From Rhodanobacter denitrificans (GTDB lineage: Bacteria > Pseudomonadota > Gammaproteobacteria > Xanthomonadales > Rhodanobacteraceae), in assembly GCA_003241385.1 (NCBI GenBank), contig QFPO01000003.1:434001-498000 (forward strand): 64,000 nt of DNA, written 5' to 3'. The notes beneath the pieces were generated by a model. The model had not been told where the DNA came from. It saw only the letters and a program-made list of their open reading frames with translations, and ran no database searches. The translations under genes were made by a program, and so were the position numbers. Of the stretch, positions 1 to 10,957 are shown piece after piece. Numbering within the stretch: position 1 is the first letter of the stretch; every line of letters begins with the position of its first letter.

Positions 1-771
1 ATCGTCTTCGCCGCTCTCGCCGCCGTGCTGGCCGCTCCGGTGAACGCCGGCACCCTGATCGACCTCGCCATCGTCGATCGCGAAACCGGCCAGGTCCTGA
101 CCCAGCACCATCGCGACGGCTGCGCGCACGTCGCCGGCGCGCCCGATCACCGCTACGCGATCCGCCTGAGCAACCGCAGCGGCGGCCGCGTGCTGGCGGT
201 GCTGTCGGTCGACGGCGTCAATGCCGTGACCGGCGAGACCGCCGACCCGGGCCAGAACGGCTACGTGCTGGGCCCGTGGGAGACCACCGAGATCCTCGGC
301 TGGCGCAAGAGCCTGGACGAGGTCGCGCAGTTCACGTTCACCGCACTGCCCGACAGCTATGCGGCGCTGACCGGCCGGCCCGACGACGTCGGCGTGATCG
401 GCGTTGCCGCGTTCCGCGAGCGCGCGCCGATCCGGCGGCGCGAGACGGCGCCGAAGATCGCCGCCGAGGCGATGCCGGCACCGCCGGCCTCGGTTCGCGA
501 GCAGAAGGCCGAATCGGCCGATGCAGCGGCGCCGCAGGCCCGCGCCGTGCGCCCGGCCGAACGCCTCGGCACCGGTCACGGCGAACGCGAGAGTTCCAGC
601 GTGACGCAGACGCGCTTCGTGCGCGCCAGCGAGCGCCCGGCCGAACAGGTCGCGGTCTGGTACGACAGCTATCGGAACCTGGTCGCGCGCGGCATCATCG
701 CGCGGCCGGTCGCCGAACGCACGCCGCAGCCGTTCCCGGGCGCGTTCGTGGCCGATCCGCCGCGGCGCTGA
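1..771 (+). CDS. Exported protein of unknown function, 5' end outside window
   Basis: The frame is open from base 1, so the start codon lies upstream; the GTG at 25 is probably internal. The first visible residues (IVFAALAAVLAAPVNA) read as the hydrophobic core and cleavage region of a signal peptide, so the protein is probably periplasmic or surface-located. About 256 residues are visible. Residues 17-140 form a compact mixed region, and about 150-210 is rich in Ala, Arg, Glu and Pro like a linker. I do not recognise a family. It converges on jetD, leaving only 52 bases between the two ends, with no clear terminator between them. Confidence 0.6.
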   Translation: MVFAALAAVLAAPVNAGTLIDLAIVDRETGQVLTQHHRDGCAHVAGAPDHRYAIRLSNRSGGRVLAVLSVDGVNAVTGETADPGQNGYVLGPWETTEILGWRKSLDEVAQFTFTALPDSYAALTGRPDDVGVIGVAAFRERAPIRRRETAPKIAAEAMPAPPASVREQKAESADAAAPQARAVRPAERLGTGHGERESSSVTQTRFVRASERPAEQVAVWYDSYRNLVARGIIARPVAERTPQPFPGAFVADPPRR

Positions 772-823
772 GCGCCGCGGCCGCCGGCCATTCTCGTGCG
801 GCATTCGATCATGGCCGTCCAGG

Positions 824-2037
824 TCACGCGGAGTCGTCGCTCCGATCCGGCGCCGGAAGCAGCGCCGGCAAGGCCTCCTGCTCAGTTGCAGAGGATGTCG
901 CCGCAGGTCGTCGGCGAGCGCGGGCCAGCCGGCGCGCTCGGCCCAGCGTGTCATCGCCGACAGCGCAGCAGCCGAGGGGCGGGCCGCGTCGCGCACGGCG
1001 AGCGCCGCCAGTTCGGACGGCGCCATCAACCACGGCCGCAGCACACGGCCGGCGTCGGCCACCGTCCTGCTCAGCGCGGCGGCGATGCGAAACCCGCCTT
1101 CGTCGATGTCGCCCCAATGCAGCAGCGGCATCGACGGCGGCAATCCGGCGAGAATTCGCATGTAGGCGCTGCGCCAGGCCGGAGACGGCATCCCGCCGGT
1201 GTACAGCAGCACGGCGTCCGGTCCCGCCGCACGCGCGGCGTCGTGAAAGCTGGCGAGATTCTCGATCGTCAGCAGGTACGCGGCCGGCGTCCGCAGCGAG
1301 CGCACCGTCTCGATCGGAACGCCGAGATACGGCCGTACCAGCGGCAGCGCGGCATCGTCGAGCTCGACCGTACCAGTGCCGGCCAGCAGCATCGGCTGCG
1401 GTTGACGGCGCAAGCCCAGCGCGGCCCAGACGTCCTCGTTCTCCAACCCGCTGGCGGCCAGTTCACCGGCGACCAGCATCTCGAGCCAGCGCGTGAGCTG
1501 TTCCAGACGCTTGCTGTCGCCGAACAGGCGAACGCTCTCGCGGCGCAGGATCGACTCGCGGGCGGCATCGTCGAGGCGCGCCGCTGCCGCATAGGCCGCA
1601 GCCGCCAGATCGTCGGCGCCGTCGAGCCCGCGGCCGCGCACCGTGCCGCCGCGCCGCCACACGGCGAGCACGTCCTCGATGACCGGGAAGCGCGCCGTCC
1701 ACGGCGACAAGGCCGCCCGCGCTGCGTCGACGCGCGCGTCGATCAGGTCGACGCCCAAGTGGCGCGCCAGGGCGGACAGGTCGGCCACCGTCAAGCGCCG
1801 CAGCTTCGAGCCGTCGCCGCTGCGCCGCTCGCGCTGCGCGATCACGGCGCCGTCACGTTCGGCCAGCGTGATCTCGGCATGAAACGCCTCGAACTCTTCC
1901 AGGGTACGCAGCGCCAGGTATTCGGCCGCGTCGCGCGCGCCGGTCATCGACACGGACACGAGGTCTGCTTCACCGCGGAACCGGGCCTGCTCCCCGCGTC
2001 GCAGCAGGCGCTCGAGCACGCGCCGCGCGGCGCTCAC
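824..2037 (-). CDS. jetD: Wadjet/Mks nuclease subunit JetD (MksG-like), apparent frameshift near the 3' end
   Basis: JetD is the nuclease of the Wadjet SMC system, which restricts circular plasmids. The GTG start at 2037 overlaps the jetC stop (GTGA). The frame reads through an N-terminal domain and then a TOPRIM-like (DUF2220-type) domain with IEN at about residues 258-260 and WGDIDEGG at about 308-315, so the acidic catalytic residues are present. The same frame then meets no stop down to base 1. At 881-885 the coding strand reads CTGAG; restoring one G (CTGGAG) gives LQLEQEAL, which fits my recollection of the family's C-terminus, and a stop at 824-826. The repaired product would be about 404 residues, a normal JetD length. 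I read this as a one-base deletion or a sequence error. It could leave the last 25 or so residues replaced by a long wrong-frame tail. Confidence 0.8.
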
Positions 2038-5000
2038 GTCGACGCCTGCTCGCGAGCGATCCGCGCGGTCTCCTCGGCCAGCAGCTGCGGATGCAGGTCG
2101 AACTGGTCGCTGAGCAGCAGCTCGCGCGCCGCCGCCTTGACCTCGATGCGCTCGACCTGCAGCAGATCGCCGTCGCGGAACAGTTCGATGTAGCTGTCGA
2201 GCACGCCGCTGAGTGTGCCCTGTGCAGTATCGGGTGCCGCCAGTACCAGCTGCAGCCCGAGCGAGCGCAGATAGTTGGTCGTCGCGCGAGCGTTCTGCGC
2301 ATCGATCTTGTCGCCGAACTCGTCGAGCAGGATCAGGCCCAGGCCGCCCGGATGCGCCTCGCTCTTGCCGTAGGCGGCGGCCAGTGCGGCGCCGGCGATC
2401 ACGTACAGCGGCGCACGATGTTCGCCGCCGGAACCCGAACGCATGCGCTCGCTCAAGGTTCCGATCACGCGCTCGCCCTGGCGCACCTGCACCTCGAAGC
2501 GAAAGAAGCGCCGATAGTCGTCCAGGGGCGAGGCGATGCGCGCCGACGCGCCTTCCTCGATCAGCTCGCGGAACGCATCGGGCACCTCGCCCGCACTGCC
2601 GAACAGCGTGTCCTCCCCGCCGAGGTCGGCCGCCCGCTGGATGAAGCGATGCAGCTCGCGATACTCGGGCACCACCTCGTAGTGGAACCGGTAGCGTTCG
2701 TCGTTCGAGAACGCCGGGCTGTTGCGCAGCGTACGATTGAGCGTGTCGATCTGGTACTTGAGCTTGGTGAAGTTGTCGTACAGCGCCGAGGCCACGTTCG
2801 CCCGGAACGTCTCCACCGCGGTGGCGTAGGCCGCCTCGGCATCACCGCGGTAACGCACCAGTTCGGTGTCGCGCAGGTACGACAGCTCTTTCTGCAGCAG
2901 CGCGCGCGCCGGACGCCACTGATCGGGGGCGAACTCCAGCATGAGGCCGTGATCCTTGGCGTACTGCGACAGCGCGCTCCAGGCCTCGGGCAACAGACGG
3001 GTCAGCTGGCCGTCGGCATCGCGTGCGCGCTCCTCGCAGCGCCGGCCGCGCTCATCGAGCGAGGTCAGCTTCGCGTCCAGTTCTTCGCGCTGGCGCTCGA
3101 CCCGGTTCGGGTCCGTATCGACATGCGCGAAGGCCTCCGTCGCGCGCCGGGCGGCGCCGTCCTCCTGCGCGCGCAGGCCGTCGAGCAGGCGCTGCGCGTC
3201 CTCCAGCTTGCGCCGCACCAGCACTTCCTCACCGATCAGGCTTTCCAGCCGCCGGTCGCATGCTTCGGCGCGCGTCTGCCATTCGTGCACCTGCTCACTC
3301 AGACGCAGCAGATCCGGATCGCGCGCGGCCGCGCGCTCCAGCTGCGCGCTGCGGTAACGCTGTTCGATCCGCCGGTGTTCGAGGGCCCGCTCATGCAGCG
3401 CCTGCGCCATCTCGTCCGGGCCGACCAATCGCGCCAGTCCGCGCTGACAGGCCTCGGCCCGACGCAGCTCCAGCTCCAGTCGCCGTACCTCGCGTTCGGC
3501 GGCGTCGATCGTCTCGCGCAGCACGCGCAGACGTGCTCGGTTGTCCGAGGCGCCGATCTTGAGGTCGCCCGCCGCCGGCAGACGCAGACGCTCGATGCTG
3601 CCGCCCTTGGCGAGCAGGCCGTCACGCGTCAGTCCCTGCCGGCTGCGGATCAGCTCGGCTTCGGTGTCCACGCAGCGCAGCTCGCCGAGCTGACGGCGCA
3701 GGAACGCGATCGCATCGGCGTCGTCGCCGGTCAGCAGGGCCGCCACGCTGTCGGACGCAGGCGCCTGCGCACCCCGCGCGGAACGTGCCTGGCTGGCGAG
3801 CGCGAGCTTGACGCCGTAGACCGATCGCCCGCCCTGCAGCGAGCGGTACAGCTTGACCGCACCCGCCTCGTCCTGTTCCGGGATCAGCAAGGCCTCGACG
3901 TTGCTGCGCAGGTAGGCCTCGATCGCCGGCTGCCAGCCGGGATCGGCGATGCGGACCAGATCGCAGACCGGCTGAGCGGCGATACCCGCCTCGCGCAGAT
4001 AGCTCAGCAGGCGCACCGCATCCGGATTCAACTCCGCCTGGCCGGCGGCGAGCCGCTTCTGATTCTGGCGTGCGCCGACGAGCCGGTCCTTCGCGGCGTC
4101 GAACGCAGCATGCAGCGCGCGGGCATGGGCGTTCGCCGCTTCGATCAGCGGTGCGGCCCCGGACAGCGCCTGCCGTACGCGCTCGTGGAGCTGATCGGGC
4201 GTCCAGGGCAGCGCGGCTTCGTCGGCGACTGCGGCGAGCGCATCGTGCCATTCGGCCCACATCTCGGAGAGATCCGCCGGCGCGACATCCGCCGCGATCA
4301 GACCGAACCCGGCGGCCGTGCGCAGGTGCTCGCGCACGAATGCGATCTCGTGCAGCAGATCCTTCTTGAGCTGCACCATGCGGTCGCGGTCGCGGCCGGC
4401 CATTTCGTCGAACTGAGCCTGTTCGCCGTAGCCCTGACTGCCCTGCAGGCGCGCGACGGCTTGCGCCTGTGCCTCGCGTGCCTGCTCGCGTTCGGCACGC
4501 GCCTCGGTCAACGCACGCTGCGTGCCGATGACGTCGTGCTGCGCCGCCTGCTGCGCCTGTTCGGCGAGCTCGACCTGCTCGCTGAGAAGGTCGCGCGCGT
4601 ACTCGGCGGCCAATGCCCGATACGAGGCGGCACGAACCGCCTGTGCGGCGATCTTCGCGTACTGCTGTTCGACCCCGTCGGCCGCGTCGATGCGGCGCGC
4701 GACCTGCTCGATCTTCTCCTTGATGTCGCGGAACGTCACCAGCAGGCCTCGGAAGCGCGCGACGTCGGTGGGCCGGTCCTCCGCGACCAGGGTGCGCACC
4801 CACAGGTCGATGTCGTCCTGCTTCTGCAGGTTCAGCGCGTTCTGGAACGCCTTGCGATAGGCGTTGACGTCCGGGTGCGCGGTCGGCGCCGCTCGCAGCC
4901 GGAACAGCAGGTCCTTGACGAAGCGCTCGCTGGCCACGTGCAGTTCGGGCTTGGTGCCGGCGTCCCCGCAGCGGCGGGCGATCAGTTCCTTGAAGGTCGG

Positions 5001-5459
5001 CCAGGTCAGCGGCAGCTCCCGGCCCTGGACCCTTTCGAGGTGATCGTCCAGCTCGATCGCCACACCCGGCAGCAGGTACAGGCCGTGCAGGCGATGGTCC
5101 GGCTCGTCGGCGGAGGCACCCAGCGCAATGCCGGCGGTCAGCGGCACGCCGCTGTCCTGATCGCGAAACACCAGACTGACGTAAGTGGTCGCGGTGCGGC
5201 GCTTGCGACCATCCTCGCCGCTGCGGTACACGCCCAGGCAGTAATCGCGGATGCTGCGCGCGCGCACGCTGCCGCCGGCCTGCGCGTTGAAGCGAATGCG
5301 GCCGCGGTCGCCGCCGAGCAGCACGATCTGCAAGGCATCGAGCAGTGCGCTCTTGCCGGCCCCGTTGGGCGCGATGATCGCGCTGCTCGCGTCCAGCTGC
5401 AGCGTCTGCGCCTCGAACAGGAAGAACTGCACCAGATGCACGCGCTCAAGCAGTTGCAT
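2034..5459 (-). CDS. jetC: Wadjet/Mks SMC-like ATPase JetC (MksB/MukB-like)
   Basis: This is the SMC-type motor of the Wadjet complex, 1141 residues, the usual length for JetC. I start it at the ATG at 5459 (MQLLERVHL), which places the first strand of the ATPase head correctly; an upstream in-frame ATG at 5636 lies inside jetB. Walker A (APNGAGKS) is at residues 30-37. The ABC signature (SGSGGE) is near 1008 and Walker B (LLDE) near 1044. Between the two head halves lie two long Glu/Arg/Ala-rich coiled-coil stretches (about 300-450 and 680-900) flanking a hinge-like region. The gene overlaps jetB by 14 bases and jetD by 4, so all are probably co-translated. By family knowledge JetC extrudes DNA loops with JetA and JetB and presents DNA to JetD. 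Confidence 0.93.
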   Translation of the reverse strand: MQLLERVHLVQFFLFEAQTLQLDASSAIIAPNGAGKSALLDALQIVLLGGDRGRIRFNAQAGGSVRARSIRDYCLGVYRSGEDGRKRRTATTYVSLVFRDQDSGVPLTAGIALGASADEPDHRLHGLYLLPGVAIELDDHLERVQGRELPLTWPTFKELIARRCGDAGTKPELHVASERFVKDLLFRLRAAPTAHPDVNAYRKAFQNALNLQKQDDIDLWVRTLVAEDRPTDVARFRGLLVTFRDIKEKIEQVARRIDAADGVEQQYAKIAAQAVRAASYRALAAEYARDLLSEQVELAEQAQQAAQHDVIGTQRALTEARAEREQAREAQAQAVARLQGSQGYGEQAQFDEMAGRDRDRMVQLKKDLLHEIAFVREHLRTAAGFGLIAADVAPADLSEMWAEWHDALAAVADEAALPWTPDQLHERVRQALSGAAPLIEAANAHARALHAAFDAAKDRLVGARQNQKRLAAGQAELNPDAVRLLSYLREAGIAAQPVCDLVRIADPGWQPAIEAYLRSNVEALLIPEQDEAGAVKLYRSLQGGRSVYGVKLALASQARSARGAQAPASDSVAALLTGDDADAIAFLRRQLGELRCVDTEAELIRSRQGLTRDGLLAKGGSIERLRLPAAGDLKIGASDNRARLRVLRETIDAAEREVRRLELELRRAEACQRGLARLVGPDEMAQALHERALEHRRIEQRYRSAQLERAAARDPDLLRLSEQVHEWQTRAEACDRRLESLIGEEVLVRRKLEDAQRLLDGLRAQEDGAARRATEAFAHVDTDPNRVERQREELDAKLTSLDERGRRCEERARDADGQLTRLLPEAWSALSQYAKDHGLMLEFAPDQWRPARALLQKELSYLRDTELVRYRGDAEAAYATAVETFRANVASALYDNFTKLKYQIDTLNRTLRNSPAFSNDERYRFHYEVVPEYRELHRFIQRAADLGGEDTLFGSAGEVPDAFRELIEEGASARIASPLDDYRRFFRFEVQVRQGERVIGTLSERMRSGSGGEHRAPLYVIAGAALAAAYGKSEAHPGGLGLILLDEFGDKIDAQNARATTNYLRSLGLQLVLAAPDTAQGTLSGVLDSYIELFRDGDLLQVERIEVKAAARELLLSDQFDLHPQLLAEETARIAREQAST

Positions 5460-6075
5460 CGTCTTCCTCCGTCGCGTCGGCCTCGTCGGCATCCTCGCGA
5501 TTGTGCTGATCGAGCCGCTGCAGCCAGTGTTCGCCGACGATGTCGACGATGGCCGGCCGTGCCAGCAGATGGAACGGCTGCGGATCGTCCGCCTCGGAAT
5601 CGACCAGCCGGCACGCGCCCCAGCGCCGCAACGCACGCGCGAGCAGGCGCAGCGCGCCGACGTCCGGCATCGACCGGCCCGTCAGCGCCTGATAGGCCTC
5701 CTGCAGCTCGGGCAGTTCCACCACCACCTCGCCCTGGTCTTCGATCTGTCCTTGACGCATGGCTTCGTCGTAGCGCTGGCGCAGCACCAACAGCAGCAGG
5801 GTCTCGTCCAGCGTCACCGGCGTGCCCTCCGCATGCACCGGCAGTGCCACGACGTAGCGGTAGTGCGCATTGCGCTGCAGACGGATGCCGAGCGGGGCGA
5901 GCACCGCCGCGAAATCCTCGAAGTGGTCTTCGACCAGGTGATAGGCCACGCGGGTGTTGCGATCGGCGGCATACAGCACCTGCTCGGTGACCAGCCGATA
6001 GGCGGCGCGTTCGAAGTCCTGGGCACTGTGGATGCCGTTGGACATCTGGCTGAGGGTGTTCCAACTGCGTCTCAT
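5446..6075 (-). CDS. jetB: Wadjet/Mks accessory subunit JetB (MksE/MukE-like)
   Basis: This is a 209-residue protein in the position and size range of JetB/MksE, the winged-helix (KITE-type) subunit that bridges the kleisin and the SMC head. The ATG at 6075 overlaps the jetA stop (ATGA), which favours it over the second methionine at 6045. Visible features are an N-terminal helical region, a central LDETLLLLVLRQRYDEA segment, and an acidic tail rich in Asp, Glu and Ala. The last 14 bases overlap the start of jetC in another frame. The assignment rests mainly on gene order between unmistakable jetA and jetC genes plus overall resemblance to JetB. It has no enzymatic motif. Confidence 0.85.
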   Translation of the reverse strand: MRRSWNTLSQMSNGIHSAQDFERAAYRLVTEQVLYAADRNTRVAYHLVEDHFEDFAAVLAPLGIRLQRNAHYRYVVALPVHAEGTPVTLDETLLLLVLRQRYDEAMRQGQIEDQGEVVVELPELQEAYQALTGRSMPDVGALRLLARALRRWGACRLVDSEADDPQPFHLLARPAIVDIVGEHWLQRLDQHNREDADEADATEEDDATA

Positions 6076-7505
6076 GCGACGGGTCGCCTCCGGGAAACGA
6101 CGAAGCGCGGAGCCTTCAGATAGGCGTTGTCGGTGGTGTCCTCCGCGACCAGCTCGACGCGAAAGCCGCGCAGCAGCGCACCGAGCGGATCGTCGCGACG
6201 CAGGCCGCCGATGCGGTGGCTGCGCAGCGCGAGCGTCAGCAGCGTCTGGTAGGCACGCAGGTCCTCCACCGAGGCGATGTCGAACTGCGAGGAATCGACG
6301 TCGTCGCCGTGCGCGAGATGACGACCGACGTAGCGCGCCATGTCCTCGGCGGTGACCAGCCGAGCGCGCTTGATCCGCCGCAGCAGACTGAGGCGAGCCA
6401 GTTGCTCGGGCGTCGGCGACTGCCGCGCATTGGCGGTGCGCGGAATCGGCTGCGGCTTCTGACGGGGCGGCCGCAACCGCTGCGCGTCCATCAGCGCAGC
6501 GGGCGCCACCGGCAGCCGCAGCGCTTCCTCCGGCGCATTCAGCACACCGCGACACGCACGCCGCAGCAGCACGTCGAGCCGGTCAGGCGCGCGAAGGCGA
6601 TAATCGAGAAACGCCAATGCGCGCCGGTTGGCCTGGCGGATGTCCTCGTCGAGGCGTCCGAGGTACTCGTCGATCCGGTCGAGCTCGTGCAGACGGCGCA
6701 GGCTCCGCTGCAGGCGCAGCTCGGCACGCTCGGCATCGTGGCCGGTCACGTGTTCGCGATACCAGCCCAGCACCGCGTCGCGCAGCGGCGGGGTATCGAT
6801 CGTCCGCGCCATCGACAGGATCGAACTGCGCCGCGCCAGCGGATGATCGGCCTTGTGCAGGTCGGCGTAGTCACCGACGAAGAACTCGGCCACGTAGCGC
6901 TCGAACCACTGCCGCGCGAACTGCGCGGTGGTCTCGGCACGGCTCAGTTCCGGCATCAGATCGCGGACCTGGAGACTCATCGAGGCCAGCGAGACCAGCA
7001 GCCGGCGCGCCTGGTCGGCCGCCTCGTCGAGCGCATCGCCGGCCGCCTTGCCGTCGACGACCTGCTGCAGCTGCAGCTCGATCGATCGGACCTTGGCCGA
7101 TACGAAGGTCGGGCCGTGTTCGCTGAACTCGATCAGCGTCGACAGCAGCTGCGACACGACCGGCGGCATCGACACCATCTCACGCGCGCCGACCCGCTCC
7201 TGACGCAGCCAGCCGGCGCTGCGGAACCGCTCGTAGATGCCGTTGGCGCGCACGCCGAGCGGCGCGTCGGGCGCCTGCCCTTCCTCGTCCTCCCAGGGAT
7301 CGTCGCTCAGCAGGTAGCGCTCGATCGCCGAGGTGATATCGCGGCGCAGCAGGCCGATGCTCGGCGGCATCGGCGCATCCGGGCCGAAGAACTCGTCGAA
7401 CAGGCGGCACAGCAGCAGCCAGTAGTGCTCCCGGTTGGCCGAGGCCAGCGGCCCGAACACGCCCGACGGCACCACCGTGAACAAGCGTGGAAGGCTCCCT
7501 GCCAT
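6072..7505 (-). CDS. jetA: Wadjet/Mks kleisin-like subunit JetA (MksF-like)
   Basis: First gene of the Wadjet operon, 477 residues. The opening LFTVVPSGVFGPLASANREHY resembles the characteristic start of JetA-family proteins (DUF5716 type), in which the N-terminal winged helix contacts the SMC. The middle (about 130-330) is helical and charged, as expected of a kleisin, and the C-terminal third is another compact domain. The start at ATG 7505 leaves 167 bases to glmS, which lies upstream on the same strand, so the operon probably has its own promoter there. I cannot assign a Wadjet subtype with certainty, because this JetA opening differs from the DUF3375 type that I associate with type I. 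Confidence 0.88.
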   Translation of the reverse strand: MAGSLPRLFTVVPSGVFGPLASANREHYWLLLCRLFDEFFGPDAPMPPSIGLLRRDITSAIERYLLSDDPWEDEEGQAPDAPLGVRANGIYERFRSAGWLRQERVGAREMVSMPPVVSQLLSTLIEFSEHGPTFVSAKVRSIELQLQQVVDGKAAGDALDEAADQARRLLVSLASMSLQVRDLMPELSRAETTAQFARQWFERYVAEFFVGDYADLHKADHPLARRSSILSMARTIDTPPLRDAVLGWYREHVTGHDAERAELRLQRSLRRLHELDRIDEYLGRLDEDIRQANRRALAFLDYRLRAPDRLDVLLRRACRGVLNAPEEALRLPVAPAALMDAQRLRPPRQKPQPIPRTANARQSPTPEQLARLSLLRRIKRARLVTAEDMARYVGRHLAHGDDVDSSQFDIASVEDLRAYQTLLTLALRSHRIGGLRRDDPLGALLRGFRVELVAEDTTDNAYLKAPRFVVSRRRPVA

Positions 7506-7573
7506 TTCAATCGTTTCCCATATCCGTGCGCGTGCCCGTCGCTATGCGTGCCGGCCCGATCGTCGCGGAGGCT

Positions 7574-7592
7574 GGTCTCGCGGTTCGAGACC
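7574..7592. promoter_or_regulatory. Perfect 7-bp inverted repeat upstream of jetA
   Basis: GGTCTCG (7574-7580) and CGAGACC (7586-7592) are separated by five bases, about 70 bases upstream of the jetA start and 80 bases past the glmS stop. No T-run follows on either strand, so it is a weak candidate for a factor-independent terminator; an operator for the defence operon is possible. It is short enough to occur by chance in GC-rich DNA. Confidence 0.3.
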
Positions 7593-7672
7593 GGACGCTG
7601 CCTGCACCCCGCCGCGACCGATCGCGCCGACGGTCCTCAGCGGCGAAGGTCCGCCTGTCCGGCACATATGGC

Positions 7673-9505
<1,833 letters not shown>

Positions 9506-9663
9506 GTCAGAACACTCCAGCGATGGGTGCGCGTCCGCCCGGTCCGCGCGATGCGCGCCATCATAGTCGCTCCGGCGCGATCGGCGCACACCCCCGAGAC
9601 AGAAGCCGCCGCTTCCGGCGACAATGCCCGCTTCCGGCCCTTTCCGAGCCTTCGATCCGCCTC

Positions 9664-10869
9664 ATGCCGGCTTTCGCCTACCAGGCCCTCGACGCCGACG
9701 GACGCACCTGCCGCGGCGTGCTGCAGGGCGATACCGCCCGCGCGGTGCGCGGCACGCTGCGCGAACGCGGCCTGAGCCCGCTGGAAGTCGAAGAGGTCGC
9801 CGGCCACGCGCGGCGCGGACCGTTCGCCGCACGCGGCTTGAGCGGACACCAGGTGGCCCTGCTGACGCGCCAGCTGGCGACCCTGGTCGGCGCCGGCCTG
9901 CCGATCGACGAGGCGCTGGCCGCGCTGTCCGAACAGAGCGAGAACGAGCGCCAGCGCACGTTGACGGTCGCGCTGCGCTCGCGCGTGATGGAAGGTGCCA
10001 GCCTGGCGCAGGCGATGGGCCAGTTTCCGGAGACGTTTCCGGACGTGTTCCGCGCCTCGGTCGCCGCGGGCGAGCAGTCCGGCCAGCTCGACGAGGTGCT
10101 CGAGAAACTGGCCGACCACGCGGAGGCGCGCGACGCGCTCGCGCAGAAACTGCTCGGCGCACTGGCCTATCCGCTGCTGCTGACCCTGGTCGCCGCGGCC
10201 GTCGTGACCGGCCTGCTGACGTTCGTCGTGCCGCAGATCGTCGGCGTATTCCAAGGCACCGGACAGACGCTGCCGGCGGCGACGCGCGTGCTGCTGGCGA
10301 TCTCCGATTTCCTGCGCGCCTGGGGCTGGCTGCTGGCGTTGCTGCTCGGCGCCGCCGGCATCGCCGCGGCATTGGCGCTGCGGCGCGAGCCGGTGCGGCG
10401 GCGCTGGCATGCCGCGCTGCTGCGCATGCCGCTGCTCGGGCGGCTGATCCGCGCCGCCAACACCGCACGCGCGGCGCGCACGCTGGCCCTGCTGTCGGCC
10501 AGCGCGGTGCCGCTGCTCGATGCCTTGTCGATCACGGCCCAGGTCGTGCCGAACCTGCCGATGCGCGAGGCGCTGCGGCGCGCCGCGCTGCGCGTGCGCG
10601 AAGGCGCGCCGTTCGCGCGCGCGCTCGGCGACACCGGCCATTTTCCGCCGGTCGCGCTGCGCCTGATCGCCAGCGGCGAGCGCTCCGGCCAGCTGCCGCG
10701 CATGCTCGATCAGGCCGCGCGCCAGCAGCAGCGCGATCTGGATCGCTGGCTGACCGCGCTGGCGTCGATCCTCGGTCCGCTGGTGATCCTGATCGTCGGC
10801 GCGCTGGTGCTGTTCATCGTGCTGGCGATCCTGCTGCCGATCTTCGAGATGAACAGGATGGTGAAATGA
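9664..10869 (+). CDS. Type II secretion GspF/PilC-family inner membrane protein
   Basis: This is the polytopic platform protein of a type II secretion or type IV pilus machine, 401 residues. The start MPAFAYQALDADG at 9664 matches the family opening (YxAxDxxG). Two T2SSF domains are visible, about 60-185 and 260-390, each with the AGLPIxEAL-type and GExSGxL-type motifs (AAGEQSGQL near 137, ASGERSGQL near 340). Three hydrophobic segments are at about 165-190, 215-240 and 370-395. It stands alone: no gspE, gspG or pilB gene is adjacent. The nearest neighbours are glmS and ftsE. GspF rather than PilC is my preference, but not a firm choice. Confidence 0.88.
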   Translation: MPAFAYQALDADGRTCRGVLQGDTARAVRGTLRERGLSPLEVEEVAGHARRGPFAARGLSGHQVALLTRQLATLVGAGLPIDEALAALSEQSENERQRTLTVALRSRVMEGASLAQAMGQFPETFPDVFRASVAAGEQSGQLDEVLEKLADHAEARDALAQKLLGALAYPLLLTLVAAAVVTGLLTFVVPQIVGVFQGTGQTLPAATRVLLAISDFLRAWGWLLALLLGAAGIAAALALRREPVRRRWHAALLRMPLLGRLIRAANTARAARTLALLSASAVPLLDALSITAQVVPNLPMREALRRAALRVREGAPFARALGDTGHFPPVALRLIASGERSGQLPRMLDQAARQQQRDLDRWLTALASILGPLVILIVGALVLFIVLAILLPIFEMNRMVK

Positions 10870-10957
10870 TCGGTCCAGTCCGATTCGACACCCGTGCGCG
10901 GCCTGCAAGCCCGACGAGCCGCGCGCACGAGGCGCGGATGACGCACGGGGGCGGTCG

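Noticed and set aside
2091..5990. A 1299-codon open frame on the plus strand opposite jetC/jetB
   Set aside because: It is the antisense shadow of real genes in very GC-rich DNA; composition is Gln/Arg/Ala/Val-rich with no family resemblance, while the minus strand shows all SMC motifs.
7574..7592. Possible T-arm of a tRNA (CGGTTCGAGACC-like stretch)
   Set aside because: The arms for acceptor, D and anticodon stems are missing at the right distances on both strands; it is only a short inverted repeat.
7506..7672. glmS-type ribozyme or riboswitch control of glmS
   Set aside because: This gap is downstream of glmS, and that ribozyme class is known from Gram-positive bacteria; the true upstream gap (9506-9663) shows no conserved core that I can recognise.
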